Assembly: GCA_937943575.1 (NCBI GenBank)
Contig: CALEAV010000042.1
Location: 1-49,544, forward strand
Source: an uncultured bacterium
GTDB taxonomy: Bacteria; Desulfobacterota; Desulfobaccia; Desulfobaccales; 0-14-0-80-60-11
Length of the DNA stretch: 49,544 bases
Direction of reading: 5' to 3'
Positions 38,353-46,864 of the stretch are shown here, piece after piece. Below the pieces are notes generated by a model. It made no database searches and was not told the origin of the DNA. It was given only the letters and a program-made list of their open reading frames with translations. Each line of letters opens with the position of its first letter. Within the stretch, counting starts at the first letter, position 1. The translations under genes and the position numbers were made by a program.

Positions 38353-39930
38353 ATGTCCTTCAGCAATCCCAATCGCAGCGCCGCCACCCAGACCAAGACG
38401 CGGGTCACCCCGGCGCCCATTTCCGGCATCTGTGTCACCTGTCTGGACGGCTGCCCCGGCCCCTGCGAAATCGGCCGTTCCGCCATCCGCGGCCGGGAGG
38501 TCCTCTACCCCAGCCCCTTCGGCAAAGTCACCGCCGGCGCCGACAAGGATTATCCGGTGGACTTCTCCCACTTCAACATCCACGGCACCTGCGTGGGCGC
38601 CCAGGGGATCGAACCCGACCCCGACAAGGCCATCTTCCCGGCGGTGGACGTGAGCGTCAGGGTGGGTACCGCCCACCCGGTGGAGCTCTCCTTCCCCTGC
38701 TTCACCGGCGCCCTGGGCTCCACGGAGATCGCCCGGGTGCATTGGGAATCCATGGCGGTGGGCGCCGCCATCTCCGGCATCATCCTGGTGTGCGGCGAAA
38801 ACGTCTGCGGCATGGACCCCCAGGCGGAGATCAAAAAGGGGCGGGTGGTGAAGTCCCCGGAGATGATCCGCCGGGTGCAGACCTTCAAGGACTGGTACCA
38901 GGGCAAGGGCGACATCATCGTCCAGGCCAATGTGGAGGACACCCGCCTGGGCGTCCCCGAATACGTCATCGAAAAGCTGGGGGTGGAGTTCTTTGAGCTC
39001 AAGTGGGGCCAGGGCGCCAAGAACATCGGCGGCGAGGTGAAGCTCCCCAACCTGGAGCGGGCCAAGCAGCTCAAGGAGCGGGGCTACATCGTGCTCCCCG
39101 ACCCCCTGGACAAGGTCACCCAGGAGGTCTACCGGGCCCGGGGCATCAAGGAATTCGAGCGCCACTCCCGCCTGGGGATGGTGGACGAGGAGGACTTTTA
39201 CCGCACCGTGGAGCACCTGCGCAAGCTGGGGGCCAAGCGGGTCAGTCTCAAGACCGGCGCCTACCGGCCGGCGGACCTGGCCCGGGCCCTCAAGTTCGCC
39301 TCCCAGGCCCGGATCGACCTCCTGACGGTGGACGGCGCCGGCGGCGGCACCGGCATGAGCCCCTGGCGGATGATGAACGAATGGGGGATCCCCACCGTCT
39401 ACATTGAATGCCTCCTGTATGAATATGCCCATCACCTGGCCCAGAAGGGCGAGTTCGTCCCGGATCTGGCCATCGCCGGCGGCCTGTCCCTGGAGGACCA
39501 CGTCTACAAGGCCCTGGCCCTGGGCGCGCCCTACGTCAAGCTGGTGTGCATGGGCCGCTCCATCATGACCGCCGCCATGGTGGGCAACACCGAGGGCAAG
39601 AAGCTGGCCACCAAATGCGCCGAGGAGGAGCGCAACCTCACCGAGGCCCTCCTGGAGACCTTCGCCGAGGCCGGCACCCTCAAGGCCCGGTTCGGCAAGG
39701 ACTTTGAGCGCCTCCCGGCCGGGGCCATCGGCCTGTACAGCTACATCACCCGCATGAGCCAGGGGCTGCAACAGTTCATGGCCGGCATCCGCAAGTTCAA
39801 CCTCTCCCTCATCAGCCGGGATGATTTGTGCGCCCTCACCGAGGAGGCGGCCAGGGTCTCCGGCATCCCCTACGTCATGGACGCCGACGCCGAGGAGGTG
39901 GAGAAGATCCTGGGCTATCGCCGGCGGTAA
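38353..39930 (+). CDS. FMN-binding glutamate synthase-type protein
   Basis: Protein of 525 residues resembling the FMN-binding central part of GltB. The C-terminal TIM barrel has VEFFELKWGQGAKNIGGEVK, VDGAGGGTGMSPWRMMNEWG and AIAGGLSLEDHVYKALALGA. The N-terminus has a compact cysteine cluster ICVTCLDGCPGPCEIG instead of the usual glutaminase domain. The typical three-Cys 3Fe-4S site of GltB (C-x5-C-x4-C) is not seen near the barrel end (LVCMGRSIMTAAMVG). AAGGAG precedes the ATG. Stand-alone members are common in anaerobes; the ammonia-source partner is probably the glutaminase-type subunit encoded at 46912, but that is inference. Confidence 0.85.
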   Translation: MSFSNPNRSAATQTKTRVTPAPISGICVTCLDGCPGPCEIGRSAIRGREVLYPSPFGKVTAGADKDYPVDFSHFNIHGTCVGAQGIEPDPDKAIFPAVDVSVRVGTAHPVELSFPCFTGALGSTEIARVHWESMAVGAAISGIILVCGENVCGMDPQAEIKKGRVVKSPEMIRRVQTFKDWYQGKGDIIVQANVEDTRLGVPEYVIEKLGVEFFELKWGQGAKNIGGEVKLPNLERAKQLKERGYIVLPDPLDKVTQEVYRARGIKEFERHSRLGMVDEEDFYRTVEHLRKLGAKRVSLKTGAYRPADLARALKFASQARIDLLTVDGAGGGTGMSPWRMMNEWGIPTVYIECLLYEYAHHLAQKGEFVPDLAIAGGLSLEDHVYKALALGAPYVKLVCMGRSIMTAAMVGNTEGKKLATKCAEEERNLTEALLETFAEAGTLKARFGKDFERLPAGAIGLYSYITRMSQGLQQFMAGIRKFNLSLISRDDLCALTEEAARVSGIPYVMDADAEEVEKILGYRRR

Positions 39931-39940
39931 GACAGTGGGC

Positions 39941-39972
39941 GGAGAGGGGGCAAAGACCCCTGTCCCCTCTCC
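39941..39972 (+). terminator. GC-rich hairpin after FMN-GltS gene
   Basis: GGAGAGGGG (39941-39949) pairs with CCCCTCTCC (39964-39972) around 14 bases, beginning 11 bases after the stop codon. No T-run follows. It may end the transcript or protect its 3' end. Confidence 0.4.
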
Positions 39973-40414
39973 CCCACCCCTCCTCCATCCCCCGGCGCGG
40001 GACCTGAGCTCCCCGCCCCTCCCCCCGCCCTGTCCCGAGTGGAAGGGACTCTAAAGAGACCGGGCGGCCGCCTCCGGGACGGCTGGGGCTGCCTCTCCCT
40101 GTCCCCGGCAGGCCAAAAACACCGCAAGCACTACCCCCTCCCACCTGTCCCCGGGGAAAAGGGGTGGAGGGCTGGAATCCTCTGCCCTCTCAGGCCGGGA
40201 AAGGGAGGGGGGACAGGCCTGCCGGGTGCTCCCTGACACCGGGCACCCTGCCCGGGGTTCTCCCGGACAGGCCGTTTGCCGGGGGCGCCGGACCCGGCTT
40301 TACTGACACTGACATAAATGACTTTTTTGTTAATAAAACTTTCTTTCCCTTGCAATTATGTAACATTTAGGTCATTTTTCCGGCGCAAAGGGGAATTTCC
40401 CACCGGGATTTCCC
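39973..40414. other. Intergenic region before glnA
   Basis: No gene. The first ~330 bases are GC- and pyrimidine-rich with small hairpins, such as CCGGGC (40239-40244) with GCCCGG (40250-40255). From about 40300 it becomes AT-rich, with AAATGAC (40316-40322) and its inverted match GTCATTT (40371-40377), then the sigma-54 promoter listed next. Confidence 0.4.
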
Positions 40415-40430
40415 CGGCACGACTCTTGCT
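40415..40430 (+). promoter_or_regulatory. Sigma-54 promoter of glnA
   Basis: CGGCACGACTCTTGCT: GG at 40416-40417 and GC at 40428-40429 with 10 bases between. GGCAC and TTGCT are complete consensus matches; only the base before GG (C instead of T) differs. It is the clearer of the two sigma-54 sites in the window and lies about 55 bases before the GTG start of glnA. Confidence 0.8.
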
Positions 40431-40484
40431 TTCGTGATACCATAACAGCCAGTGCGAAGAAAATCCGGCCAAGGAGGTTTCCCC

Positions 40485-41813
40485 GTGAACTGCCAGACGG
40501 TGGAAGATGTTTTTAAAGCCGTGAAGGATCAGAATGTCAGCTTCATCCAGCTCTGGTTCACCGACGTCCTGGGGATGCTGAAGAGCTTTTCCATCCGCCC
40601 CTCGGAACTGGAGGAGGCCATGACCGAGGGCATGGGGTTTGACGGCTCCTCCATTGAGGGCTTCTCCCGCATCGAGGAGTCGGACATGATCGCCAAGCCC
40701 GATCCCACCACGTTCCAGCTTCTGCCCTGGCGGCCGGAGGAGGCCCCGGTGGCCCGCATGTTCTGCGACGTGCTGCAGCCCGACGGCTCCCCCTACCCCG
40801 GGGATCCCCGCTATGTGCTGCGCCGGGTGCTGGCCAAGGCGGCGGAGCAGGGCTTCACCAGCTACATGGGCCCGGAGCTGGAGTATTTCTACTTTGCCAA
40901 CAACACCTGCCCCGAGGTCCTGGACAAGGGCGGCTACTTCGACGCCCCGCCCCTGGATGTGGGCAACGACCTGCGGCGCCAGACCATCTTCGCCCTGGAG
41001 AAGCTGGGCATCCGGGTGGAGTACAGCCACCACGAGGTGGCCGACTCCCAGCATGAGATCGACATGCGCTACGACGAGGCCCTGCGCATGGCGGACAAGT
41101 GCATGACCCTCAGGGTGACGGTGAAGGTCATCGCCATGCTCAACGGGGTCTACGCCACCTTCATGCCCAAGCCCATCTTCGGCATCAACGGCAGCGGCAT
41201 GCACACCCACCAGTCGCTTTTCCGGGACAACAAAAACGCCTTCTACGACCCCAAGGATGAGTACCACCTCTCTGCCATCGGCAAGAGCTACATTGCCGGG
41301 TTGCTGAGGCACGCCCGGGAGATCACCGCGGTGTGCAGCCAGTGGGTGAACTCTTACAAGCGTCTGGTGCCGGGCTATGAGGCGCCGGTGTATGTGGCCT
41401 GGGCCCGCCGCAACCGCTCCGCCCTGGTGCGGGTGCCCATGTACAAGCCGGGCAAGGAGGCGGCCACCCGCTGCGAATACCGGGCCCCGGACCCGGCATG
41501 CAACCCCTACCTCGCCATCGCGGTGATGCTGGCCGCCGGCCTCAAGGGCATCGAGAACAACTACCCCCTGCCGGAGCCGGTGGAGGAGGACATCTACCAT
41601 ATGTCGGAGGCCGAGCGGGCCCGCCGGGGCATCGTGGCCCTCCCCGGCAGCCTCTATGAGGCGGTGCTGGAGGCGGAAAAGAGCGACCTCATCCGGGAGA
41701 CCCTGGGCGACCACATCTTCAACAAGTTCATCGAGAACAAGAAGATCGAGTGGGACAACTACCGCATGCACGTGAGCAACTATGAAATCGAGCGCTATCT
41801 GCCTATCTTGTAG
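40485..41813 (+). CDS. glnA: Glutamine synthetase, type I-alpha
   Basis: ATP-dependent amidation of glutamate, cytoplasmic dodecamer, 442 residues. Landmarks are GFDGSSIEGF near 51, MGPELEYFYF near 128, NGSGMHTHQSLF near 235, and ATRCEYRAPDPACNPYLA near 328. The short length and the C-terminus (ARRGIVALPGSLYEAV) lack the Tyr adenylylation loop of I-beta enzymes. The start is GTG at 40485, seven bases after AAGGAGG. A sigma-54 promoter precedes it, so nitrogen control is probably transcriptional. A GltS-type gene is upstream and an MvhD-like gene follows. Confidence 0.96.
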   Translation: MNCQTVEDVFKAVKDQNVSFIQLWFTDVLGMLKSFSIRPSELEEAMTEGMGFDGSSIEGFSRIEESDMIAKPDPTTFQLLPWRPEEAPVARMFCDVLQPDGSPYPGDPRYVLRRVLAKAAEQGFTSYMGPELEYFYFANNTCPEVLDKGGYFDAPPLDVGNDLRRQTIFALEKLGIRVEYSHHEVADSQHEIDMRYDEALRMADKCMTLRVTVKVIAMLNGVYATFMPKPIFGINGSGMHTHQSLFRDNKNAFYDPKDEYHLSAIGKSYIAGLLRHAREITAVCSQWVNSYKRLVPGYEAPVYVAWARRNRSALVRVPMYKPGKEAATRCEYRAPDPACNPYLAIAVMLAAGLKGIENNYPLPEPVEEDIYHMSEAERARRGIVALPGSLYEAVLEAEKSDLIRETLGDHIFNKFIENKKIEWDNYRMHVSNYEIERYLPIL

Positions 41814-41915
41814 GGAATGGGCTTTACGGCGGGAATCCGGCCAGGCCGGGAAAGGCGGAGGGTGCCTCTCCCGGCTTTGGCCGCCCGCCGGCTCCCGCAC
41901 CTCGTGGCGGCAAGG

Positions 41916-42347
41916 ATGAGGGAGAAACCCAAAGTGGTGATCCTGGCCTGTCAGCAGGCTCTGCCTGATCCCGAACCCCTGCTGCAGGCCCTGGAGGCGG
42001 CGGGGCTCACTGCCCGGGCGGTGCCGGAGCCCTGCAGCAGCAAGATCGAGGCCTTTCACCTGCTGCGCATCCTGGCGGTGGAGGCCGACTGCGTCCGGGT
42101 GCTGGCCTGCCCTGAAGACGCCTGCCTGCTTAAGGAAGGGAGTTGCCGCCTGGGCCGGCGCCTCAAGCACGCCCAGGAGTATCTGCAGGAAATCGGACTG
42201 GAACCGGAGCGCCTGGAGGTGACCCGCCTTAACCCCGGGGAGGCCGTGGACCTCCCCCGACTGGCCGCGGACCTGGCCGGAGTCGCCCTCACCCTGGGCC
42301 TCAATCCCGGGCGCCGCCGTGTCCAGGAAAAGGAGCCTCAGAAGTGA
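41916..42347 (+). CDS. mvhD: MvhD-like electron-transfer subunit (hydrogenase Fe-S subunit)
   Basis: Protein of 143 residues of the MvhD/FlpD/HdrA-C family. Segments KVVILACQQALPDPEP, VRVLACPEDACLLKEGSC and RLGRRLKHAQEYLQEIGLEP match the family, with the C-x4-C-x6-C cysteines conserved. MvhD proteins bind a [2Fe-2S] and pass electrons between a hydrogenase or dehydrogenase and HdrA-type flavoproteins. No hydrogenase or hdr genes are here; the neighbours are glutamine synthetase and MetV. The ATG at 41916 is preferred; the frame is open from 41817. Its stop overlaps the metV-like GTG (GTGA). Confidence 0.82.
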   Translation: MREKPKVVILACQQALPDPEPLLQALEAAGLTARAVPEPCSSKIEAFHLLRILAVEADCVRVLACPEDACLLKEGSCRLGRRLKHAQEYLQEIGLEPERLEVTRLNPGEAVDLPRLAADLAGVALTLGLNPGRRRVQEKEPQK

Positions 42348-43030
42348 TTGTCGGCACGAGAAAACCCCTGGCCGAGATCCAGGGCATGGTGGCCGGCGCC
42401 CGCCGCCTCCTGGTGGCCGGATGTGATACCTGCGTAGCGGAGTGCGTGGCCGGAGGCCGCAGGGAGGTGGCGGAGCTGAGCGCCGCCCTGATGATGGCTT
42501 CCCGGATGGCCGGGCGCCAGGTGGAGATCCGGGAGGCCAGCGTGGACCGGCAGTGCATCCACGAATTCCTCCTGGAGGTGGTGGAGGCCGCGCAAGGCGC
42601 CGAGGCGGTGCTCTCCCTGGCCTGCGGCGCCGGCGTCCAGGCCCTGGCGGCCAGGCTCCCCCACCTCCCGGTCTTTCCGGCCCTGAACACCCAGTTCATC
42701 GGCGAGACTGCCGAACGGGGGCTGTGGCTGGAGAACTGCCGGGGCTGCGGGGACTGTCTTTTGGGCCTGACCGGCGGCATCTGCCCCATCTCCCGCTGCG
42801 CCAAAAGCTTGCTCAACGGCCCCTGTGGCGGCGCCGTCGGCGGCCTGTGCGAGATCAACAAGGCCAAAAAATTCGACCCGGAAGTACCCTGCGCCTGGCT
42901 GCAGATTTACGACCGCTTAAGCGCCCTGGGGCAACTGGAGCGCCTCACCGTGCTTGCCCCCCCCAAGGACTGGTCCCGGGGCGAGGCCGGGGGGCCCCGG
43001 CGGGTGCTCAGACCCGATCAGCGACCGTAA
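42344..43030 (+). CDS. metV: MetV-like protein (MTHFR C-terminal domain family)
   Basis: Protein of 228 residues. N-terminal segment LLVAGCDTCVAECVAGGRRE, and the C-terminal block CRGCGDCLLGLTGGICPISR followed by CAKSLLNGPCGGAVGGLCEI and PCAWLQIYDRLSALGQL, match MetV, the small subunit of the anaerobic methylene-THF reductase, in which it links MetF to redox partners. At least eleven cysteines suggest Fe-S or zinc. No metF is in the window. The GTG start overlaps the mvhD-like stop, so the two are tightly coupled. A role in folate metabolism is therefore open; electron relay to the glutamate synthase-like subunits is a suggestion. Confidence 0.82.
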   Translation: MIVGTRKPLAEIQGMVAGARRLLVAGCDTCVAECVAGGRREVAELSAALMMASRMAGRQVEIREASVDRQCIHEFLLEVVEAAQGAEAVLSLACGAGVQALAARLPHLPVFPALNTQFIGETAERGLWLENCRGCGDCLLGLTGGICPISRCAKSLLNGPCGGAVGGLCEINKAKKFDPEVPCAWLQIYDRLSALGQLERLTVLAPPKDWSRGEAGGPRRVLRPDQRP

Positions 43031-43041
43031 GGTAAGCTCTC

Positions 43042-44457
43042 ATGCCGGAGAAGTATCATATTCATGTCAGGCCCATGCCTTCCCGCTTTCCGTCGGTGGG
43101 CAAGACCACCGTCCTGGATTGGGGGGAGGGGTGTCTGAGGTGCACCCGCTGCGTCAAGGAGACCTGCCCCTACAATGCCTTCCGACAGCGGGGCTTTGAT
43201 GACCGCAGCCTGTCGGACACCATCGACACCTACTGCAAAAACTGCCTGCGGTGCGTCCAGGGCTGCCCCCGGGAGCTGGTGGTGAAGGCCGCCAATCCCC
43301 AGTACCGGCGCCTGGGGGATGACTACTGGACTCCGGCCATCCTCCAGTCCACCTGGTTTCAGGCGGAGACCGGCAAGATCCCGGTCTCCGGCGCCGGCTA
43401 CGGCGGGCCCTTTGCCGGCCCCGGCTTTGACAGCATCTGGACCGACATGAGCGAGATCGTGCGGCCCACCCGGGACGGCATTCACGGCCGGGAGTACATC
43501 AGCACCGCCATCGAGTTAGGCCGCAAGCCCCTCTTCCTGGTCTTTGACGCCGAGGGCCGGCTCGCCTTCGAGCCGCCGCCGCGGGTGGAGATCCCCCTGC
43601 CCATCCTGCTGGCCGACCCTCCCTTCAGCGCCGGGCCGGTGCCGGTGCGCCGGGCCCTGACGGGCGCGGCCCGCCGCCTCAGGACCCTGGCGGTCATCGC
43701 CCGGGAAAACGTTGACCCGGAACTGGCCGCAGAGGCGGAACACCTGTGCCTGACTTTCCCCACCGGTCGGGTGGATACCGAGGACCCCCTGCTGTCCCGG
43801 GTCCGGCTGGTGGAGCTCACTGACCACGAGGGGGTGCTGGCCCAGGTGGAGGCCGTGAAACGCCGCCATCCCGGTCTAGTCACCATGATCAAGGTGCCGG
43901 CAGACGAAGGGGCCGCCGCTCGGGTGTCGGAGCTGGCCCGGGCCGGGGCCGAGGCCATTCACCTGTTCTGCGACCACCATGCCCGGGGCTTTTTGGGGGC
44001 CCGGGAGCGGCACCTCAAGGACCTCCTGCGCACGGTGCACCTCACGCTGGTGGAGGACAACCTGCGGGACACCGTGACCCTGCTGGCCTCCGGCGGCATC
44101 GCTTTGGCGGAGCATGTGGCCAAGGCCATCATCTGCGGCGCCGACGGGGTGATCGTGGACCTGCCCCTGCTCCTCGCCCTGGAGTGCCGGTTGTGCCGGG
44201 CCTGTCAGCGGGGCGGCCGCTGTCCGGTGGACATCGACAGCCTGGACCCGGTGTGGGGGACGCAGCGCCAGGTGAACCTGATGGGGGCCTGGAACCACCA
44301 GCTCCTGGAGGTCCTGGGGGCCATGGGCTTAAGGGAAGTGCGCCGCCTGCGGGGGGAGGTGGGCCGGGCCATGTTTGTGGAGGACCTGGAGCGGGAGATC
44401 TTCGCGCCGCTCTTCTCCCGCCCGGGTCCTGAAGGCTTCCGGCGGGAGGGAGAATGA
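43042..44457 (+). CDS. Ferredoxin-fused, diverged glutamate synthase-like protein
   Basis: Protein of 471 residues. The N-terminus has two [4Fe-4S] motifs, CLRCTRCVKETCP and CKNCLRCVQGCP. The remainder follows the FMN-GltS barrel in order (SASGGIALAEHVAKAIICGADGVIVDL near 350; a piece is LASGGIALAEHVAKAIICGA) and ends with a Cys cluster LECRLCRACQRGGRCP. However, the STGEGG and GGTGASP loops present in its neighbour at 44671 are absent and the middle is poorly conserved. It may be a structural or electron-input paralogue without amidation activity. It lies 11 bases after the MetV-like gene. Confidence 0.72.
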   Translation: MPEKYHIHVRPMPSRFPSVGKTTVLDWGEGCLRCTRCVKETCPYNAFRQRGFDDRSLSDTIDTYCKNCLRCVQGCPRELVVKAANPQYRRLGDDYWTPAILQSTWFQAETGKIPVSGAGYGGPFAGPGFDSIWTDMSEIVRPTRDGIHGREYISTAIELGRKPLFLVFDAEGRLAFEPPPRVEIPLPILLADPPFSAGPVPVRRALTGAARRLRTLAVIARENVDPELAAEAEHLCLTFPTGRVDTEDPLLSRVRLVELTDHEGVLAQVEAVKRRHPGLVTMIKVPADEGAAARVSELARAGAEAIHLFCDHHARGFLGARERHLKDLLRTVHLTLVEDNLRDTVTLLASGGIALAEHVAKAIICGADGVIVDLPLLLALECRLCRACQRGGRCPVDIDSLDPVWGTQRQVNLMGAWNHQLLEVLGAMGLREVRRLRGEVGRAMFVEDLEREIFAPLFSRPGPEGFRREGE

Positions 44458-44670
44458 GGACGGTCCCACGGCGCCTTCCCCAAAAGCACCTGTCCGCCTC
44501 CCCTGGCCAAAGCCCACAGCCGGCGGTGCAGGTCACACCTGACCGGGTTCTGTATGATCTGACTTGAGAGTTGGGGCTTTGGGCCCCTGGATCACCTTCT
44601 GGCAGCGAATTTTGAACCTTTCATTTCAGACCCCGGACTGTGGGAGTCTCTCAGAGTAAACCTTCGGGCC

Positions 44671-46221
44671 ATGACGGAACATGCGGTGAAATACGACGAT
44701 GAAGCCTGGGGCCCCGGGCCCTGGACGCCAGTGCGCACCCCCTGCCGGTTCAGGAACCCTTTGTCCAAATGGCGGGTGTGGCGCAACGAGGCCAAGTGCA
44801 TCCAGTGCGGCACCTGTGTGGAGGTCTGCCCCTACGGGGTGCACACCAGGGTGGGCAAATTCATCCGCAAGCCCCAGAGTTACTTGTGTCTCGGGCCCGC
44901 CTGCGACAAGAAGGACTTTTACTGCGTCCGCCACTGTCCCCCCCAGGCCCTGAGCCTCCGGCTCCACCCGGTGTACACCACCCTGGGGGACCACCGCTGG
45001 ACCGCGGATCTGCTCCTCAGCACCTGGTGGATGGCGGAATTCGGCACCCTGCCCTATGCCGACCTGGAATACCGGACCGGCAACTCGGGAGGGGGCTTTG
45101 ACAAGCTGCGCTTCTTTTTTCCCCCGCAGCCCAGGGATCTGAAGCTCCGGCATGAAGACATCTCCCTGGAGCTCCCCCTGAACCGGCGCCACGATGGCCG
45201 GCCCCAGGTGGTGCTCTCGGTGCCGTGGTACTCCGCCGGCATGTCCTTCGGCTCGGTGAGCATCAACACCATCCTCTCCCGGGTGCGGGCCGCCAGCCGC
45301 TTCAACACCCTGCTGTCCACCGGCGAAGGGGGCTACCCGGAGGAGCTCCACCCCTATGACGACCACATCGTCACCCAGGTGGCCACCGGGCTCTTCGGCG
45401 TCAGGGAGGACACCATCCAGCGGGTGCGCATGGTGGAGTTCAAGTATGCCCAGGGGGCCAAGCCGGGCCTGGGCGGCCACCTCCTGGGCGACAAGGTCAC
45501 CCCCGCGGTGGCCCGCATGCGGGAGAGTGTGCCGGGAAGCGCCCTCTTCAGCCCCTTCCCCTTCCACAGTGTCTACTCGGTGGAGGACCACAAGAAGCAC
45601 CTCGACTGGATCAAGGAGGTCAACCCCCGGGCCCTGGTGTCGGTGAAGGTCTCCACCCCCACGGACGTGGACATGGTGGCGGTGGGCAGCTACTACGCCG
45701 GGGCGCACGTGGTGCAGCTGGACGGCAGCTACGGCGGCACCGGCGCGGCGCCGGACATCGCCAAGAAGAACATCGCCATGCCCATTGAGTATGCCATCCC
45801 CAAGGTGCATCAGTTCCTGGTTCAGGAGGGCATCCGGGACCAGGTGACCCTCATCGCCTCGGGGGGGATCCGCACCGCCTTTGACGTGGCCAAGGCCATC
45901 GCCCTGGGGGCCGACGGCTGTCAGGTGGGCACCGCCGAACTGGTGGCCCTGGAGTGCATCCGCTGCTACCAGTGCGAGTCCGGGCGGGGCTGCGTCCGGG
46001 GCATCGCCACCACCGACCCGGAGCTGGTGGAGCTCATGACGGTGGAGTGGGGCACCCGCCGGGTGTGCAACCTCTATCACGCCTGGAGCTGGCAGCTCAG
46101 GGAGATCCTGCGCCGCTTCGGCATGCGCAGCATCCGGGAGCTGGTGGGCCGCACTGACACCCTGGTGCACCTGGATTACTACAACCTGCCGGTGGAGGAT
46201 GATATCCGACGGGGAGTGTAA
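44671..46221 (+). CDS. Ferredoxin-domain FMN glutamate synthase subunit
   Basis: Protein of 516 residues. N-terminal [4Fe-4S] motif CIQCGTCVEVCP and a second Cys set (CLGPACDKKDFYCVRHCP) precede the FMN barrel: FGSVSINTILSRVRAASRFN, STGEGGYPEEL, YAQGAKPGLGGHLLGDKVTP, LDGSYGGTGAAP and IASGGIRTAFDVAKAIALGA. It ends with LECIRCYQCESGRGCVRG. This is the GltB central domain as a separate subunit, as in archaeal and anaerobe glutamate synthases. The amidotransferase-GXGXG subunit follows after the 676-bp insertion. The 213-base gap before it holds GGTCACACCTGACC (44530-44543) but no clear promoter. Confidence 0.88.
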   Translation: MTEHAVKYDDEAWGPGPWTPVRTPCRFRNPLSKWRVWRNEAKCIQCGTCVEVCPYGVHTRVGKFIRKPQSYLCLGPACDKKDFYCVRHCPPQALSLRLHPVYTTLGDHRWTADLLLSTWWMAEFGTLPYADLEYRTGNSGGGFDKLRFFFPPQPRDLKLRHEDISLELPLNRRHDGRPQVVLSVPWYSAGMSFGSVSINTILSRVRAASRFNTLLSTGEGGYPEELHPYDDHIVTQVATGLFGVREDTIQRVRMVEFKYAQGAKPGLGGHLLGDKVTPAVARMRESVPGSALFSPFPFHSVYSVEDHKKHLDWIKEVNPRALVSVKVSTPTDVDMVAVGSYYAGAHVVQLDGSYGGTGAAPDIAKKNIAMPIEYAIPKVHQFLVQEGIRDQVTLIASGGIRTAFDVAKAIALGADGCQVGTAELVALECIRCYQCESGRGCVRGIATTDPELVELMTVEWGTRRVCNLYHAWSWQLREILRRFGMRSIRELVGRTDTLVHLDYYNLPVEDDIRRGV

Positions 46222-46254
46222 GAGTCCGAGGTCCAAGGCCCAAGGTCCAAGGTC
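46222..46254 (+). repeat. Left terminal inverted repeat of the IVS-like element
   Basis: Begins GAGTCCGAGGTCCAAGGC and continues with the same GTCCAAGG unit to 46254. Matches the complement of 46865-46897 at 28 of 33 positions. Further GAAGTCC/GAAGTCA units continue to about 46290. Confidence 0.75.
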
Positions 46255-46302
46255 GGAAGTCCATGGGCTTTGTCCGAAGTCAAAAGTCAGAGACGAAGGA
46301 CA

Positions 46303-46692
46303 ATGGGGAAAATTGAACGATTTGAGGACATTGAGGCCTGGAGAAAGGCCCGGGAATTGACCCGAAATATTTATCAAATAACAAGTCAGGGCGCCCTGGC
46401 GGTGGATTTTGTGTGGAGGGACCAACTGAGGCGCTCGGCCATCTCCATCATGGCCAATATCGCTGAGGGCTTTGAACGGGAGGGCGACAAGGAATTCAGG
46501 CAATTCCTCTCCCTCGCCAAAGGCTCAGTGGGTGAACTGAAAGCCCAGATTTATGCGGCTATGGATGCAGGGCTGAGTGGGCAGGATCAGTTTCATCATC
46601 TCCTGGATTTGGCGGATGAACCGTCGCGACTGATAGCCGGTTTCATGAGATATCTCAAAGAGTCAACGCACAAAGGCAGCAAATACAAATAA
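46303..46692 (+). CDS. Four-helix-bundle protein (23S rRNA IVS type)
   Basis: Protein of 129 residues of the S23/four-helix-bundle family: FEDIEAWRKARELTRNIYQ, DQLRRSAISIMANIAEGF, EFRQFLSLAKGSVGELKAQ and a helical C-terminus (MRYLKESTHKG). Such genes occur in intervening sequences of 23S rRNA and in scattered copies flanked by repeated short motifs. Codons are noticeably more AT-rich than in the flanking genes, so recent arrival is likely. Function is unknown; binding to rRNA has been proposed for the family. Confidence 0.85.
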   Translation: MGKIERFEDIEAWRKARELTRNIYQITSQGALAVDFVWRDQLRRSAISIMANIAEGFEREGDKEFRQFLSLAKGSVGELKAQIYAAMDAGLSGQDQFHHLLDLADEPSRLIAGFMRYLKESTHKGSKYK

Positions 46693-46864
46693 ATTGATTT
46701 TTCCCATATTTTAAAGTTCTTAACAACCTATCCGATTTTGTTAATGATGATAGGCTCCTACGAAATTTTGAGCTCTTCGCTAATATACTTGACTATAGAT
46801 TTTCTCCTTCCATTTACGACTAATCTTTTTGACCTTGGGCTTTGGGCTTGGGACTAATCTTCTT

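Noticed and set aside
44600..44613. Sigma-54 promoter before the FMN GltS subunit gene
   Set aside because: TGGATCACCTTCTGGC has 11 rather than 10 bases between GG and GC, which breaks the invariant spacing.
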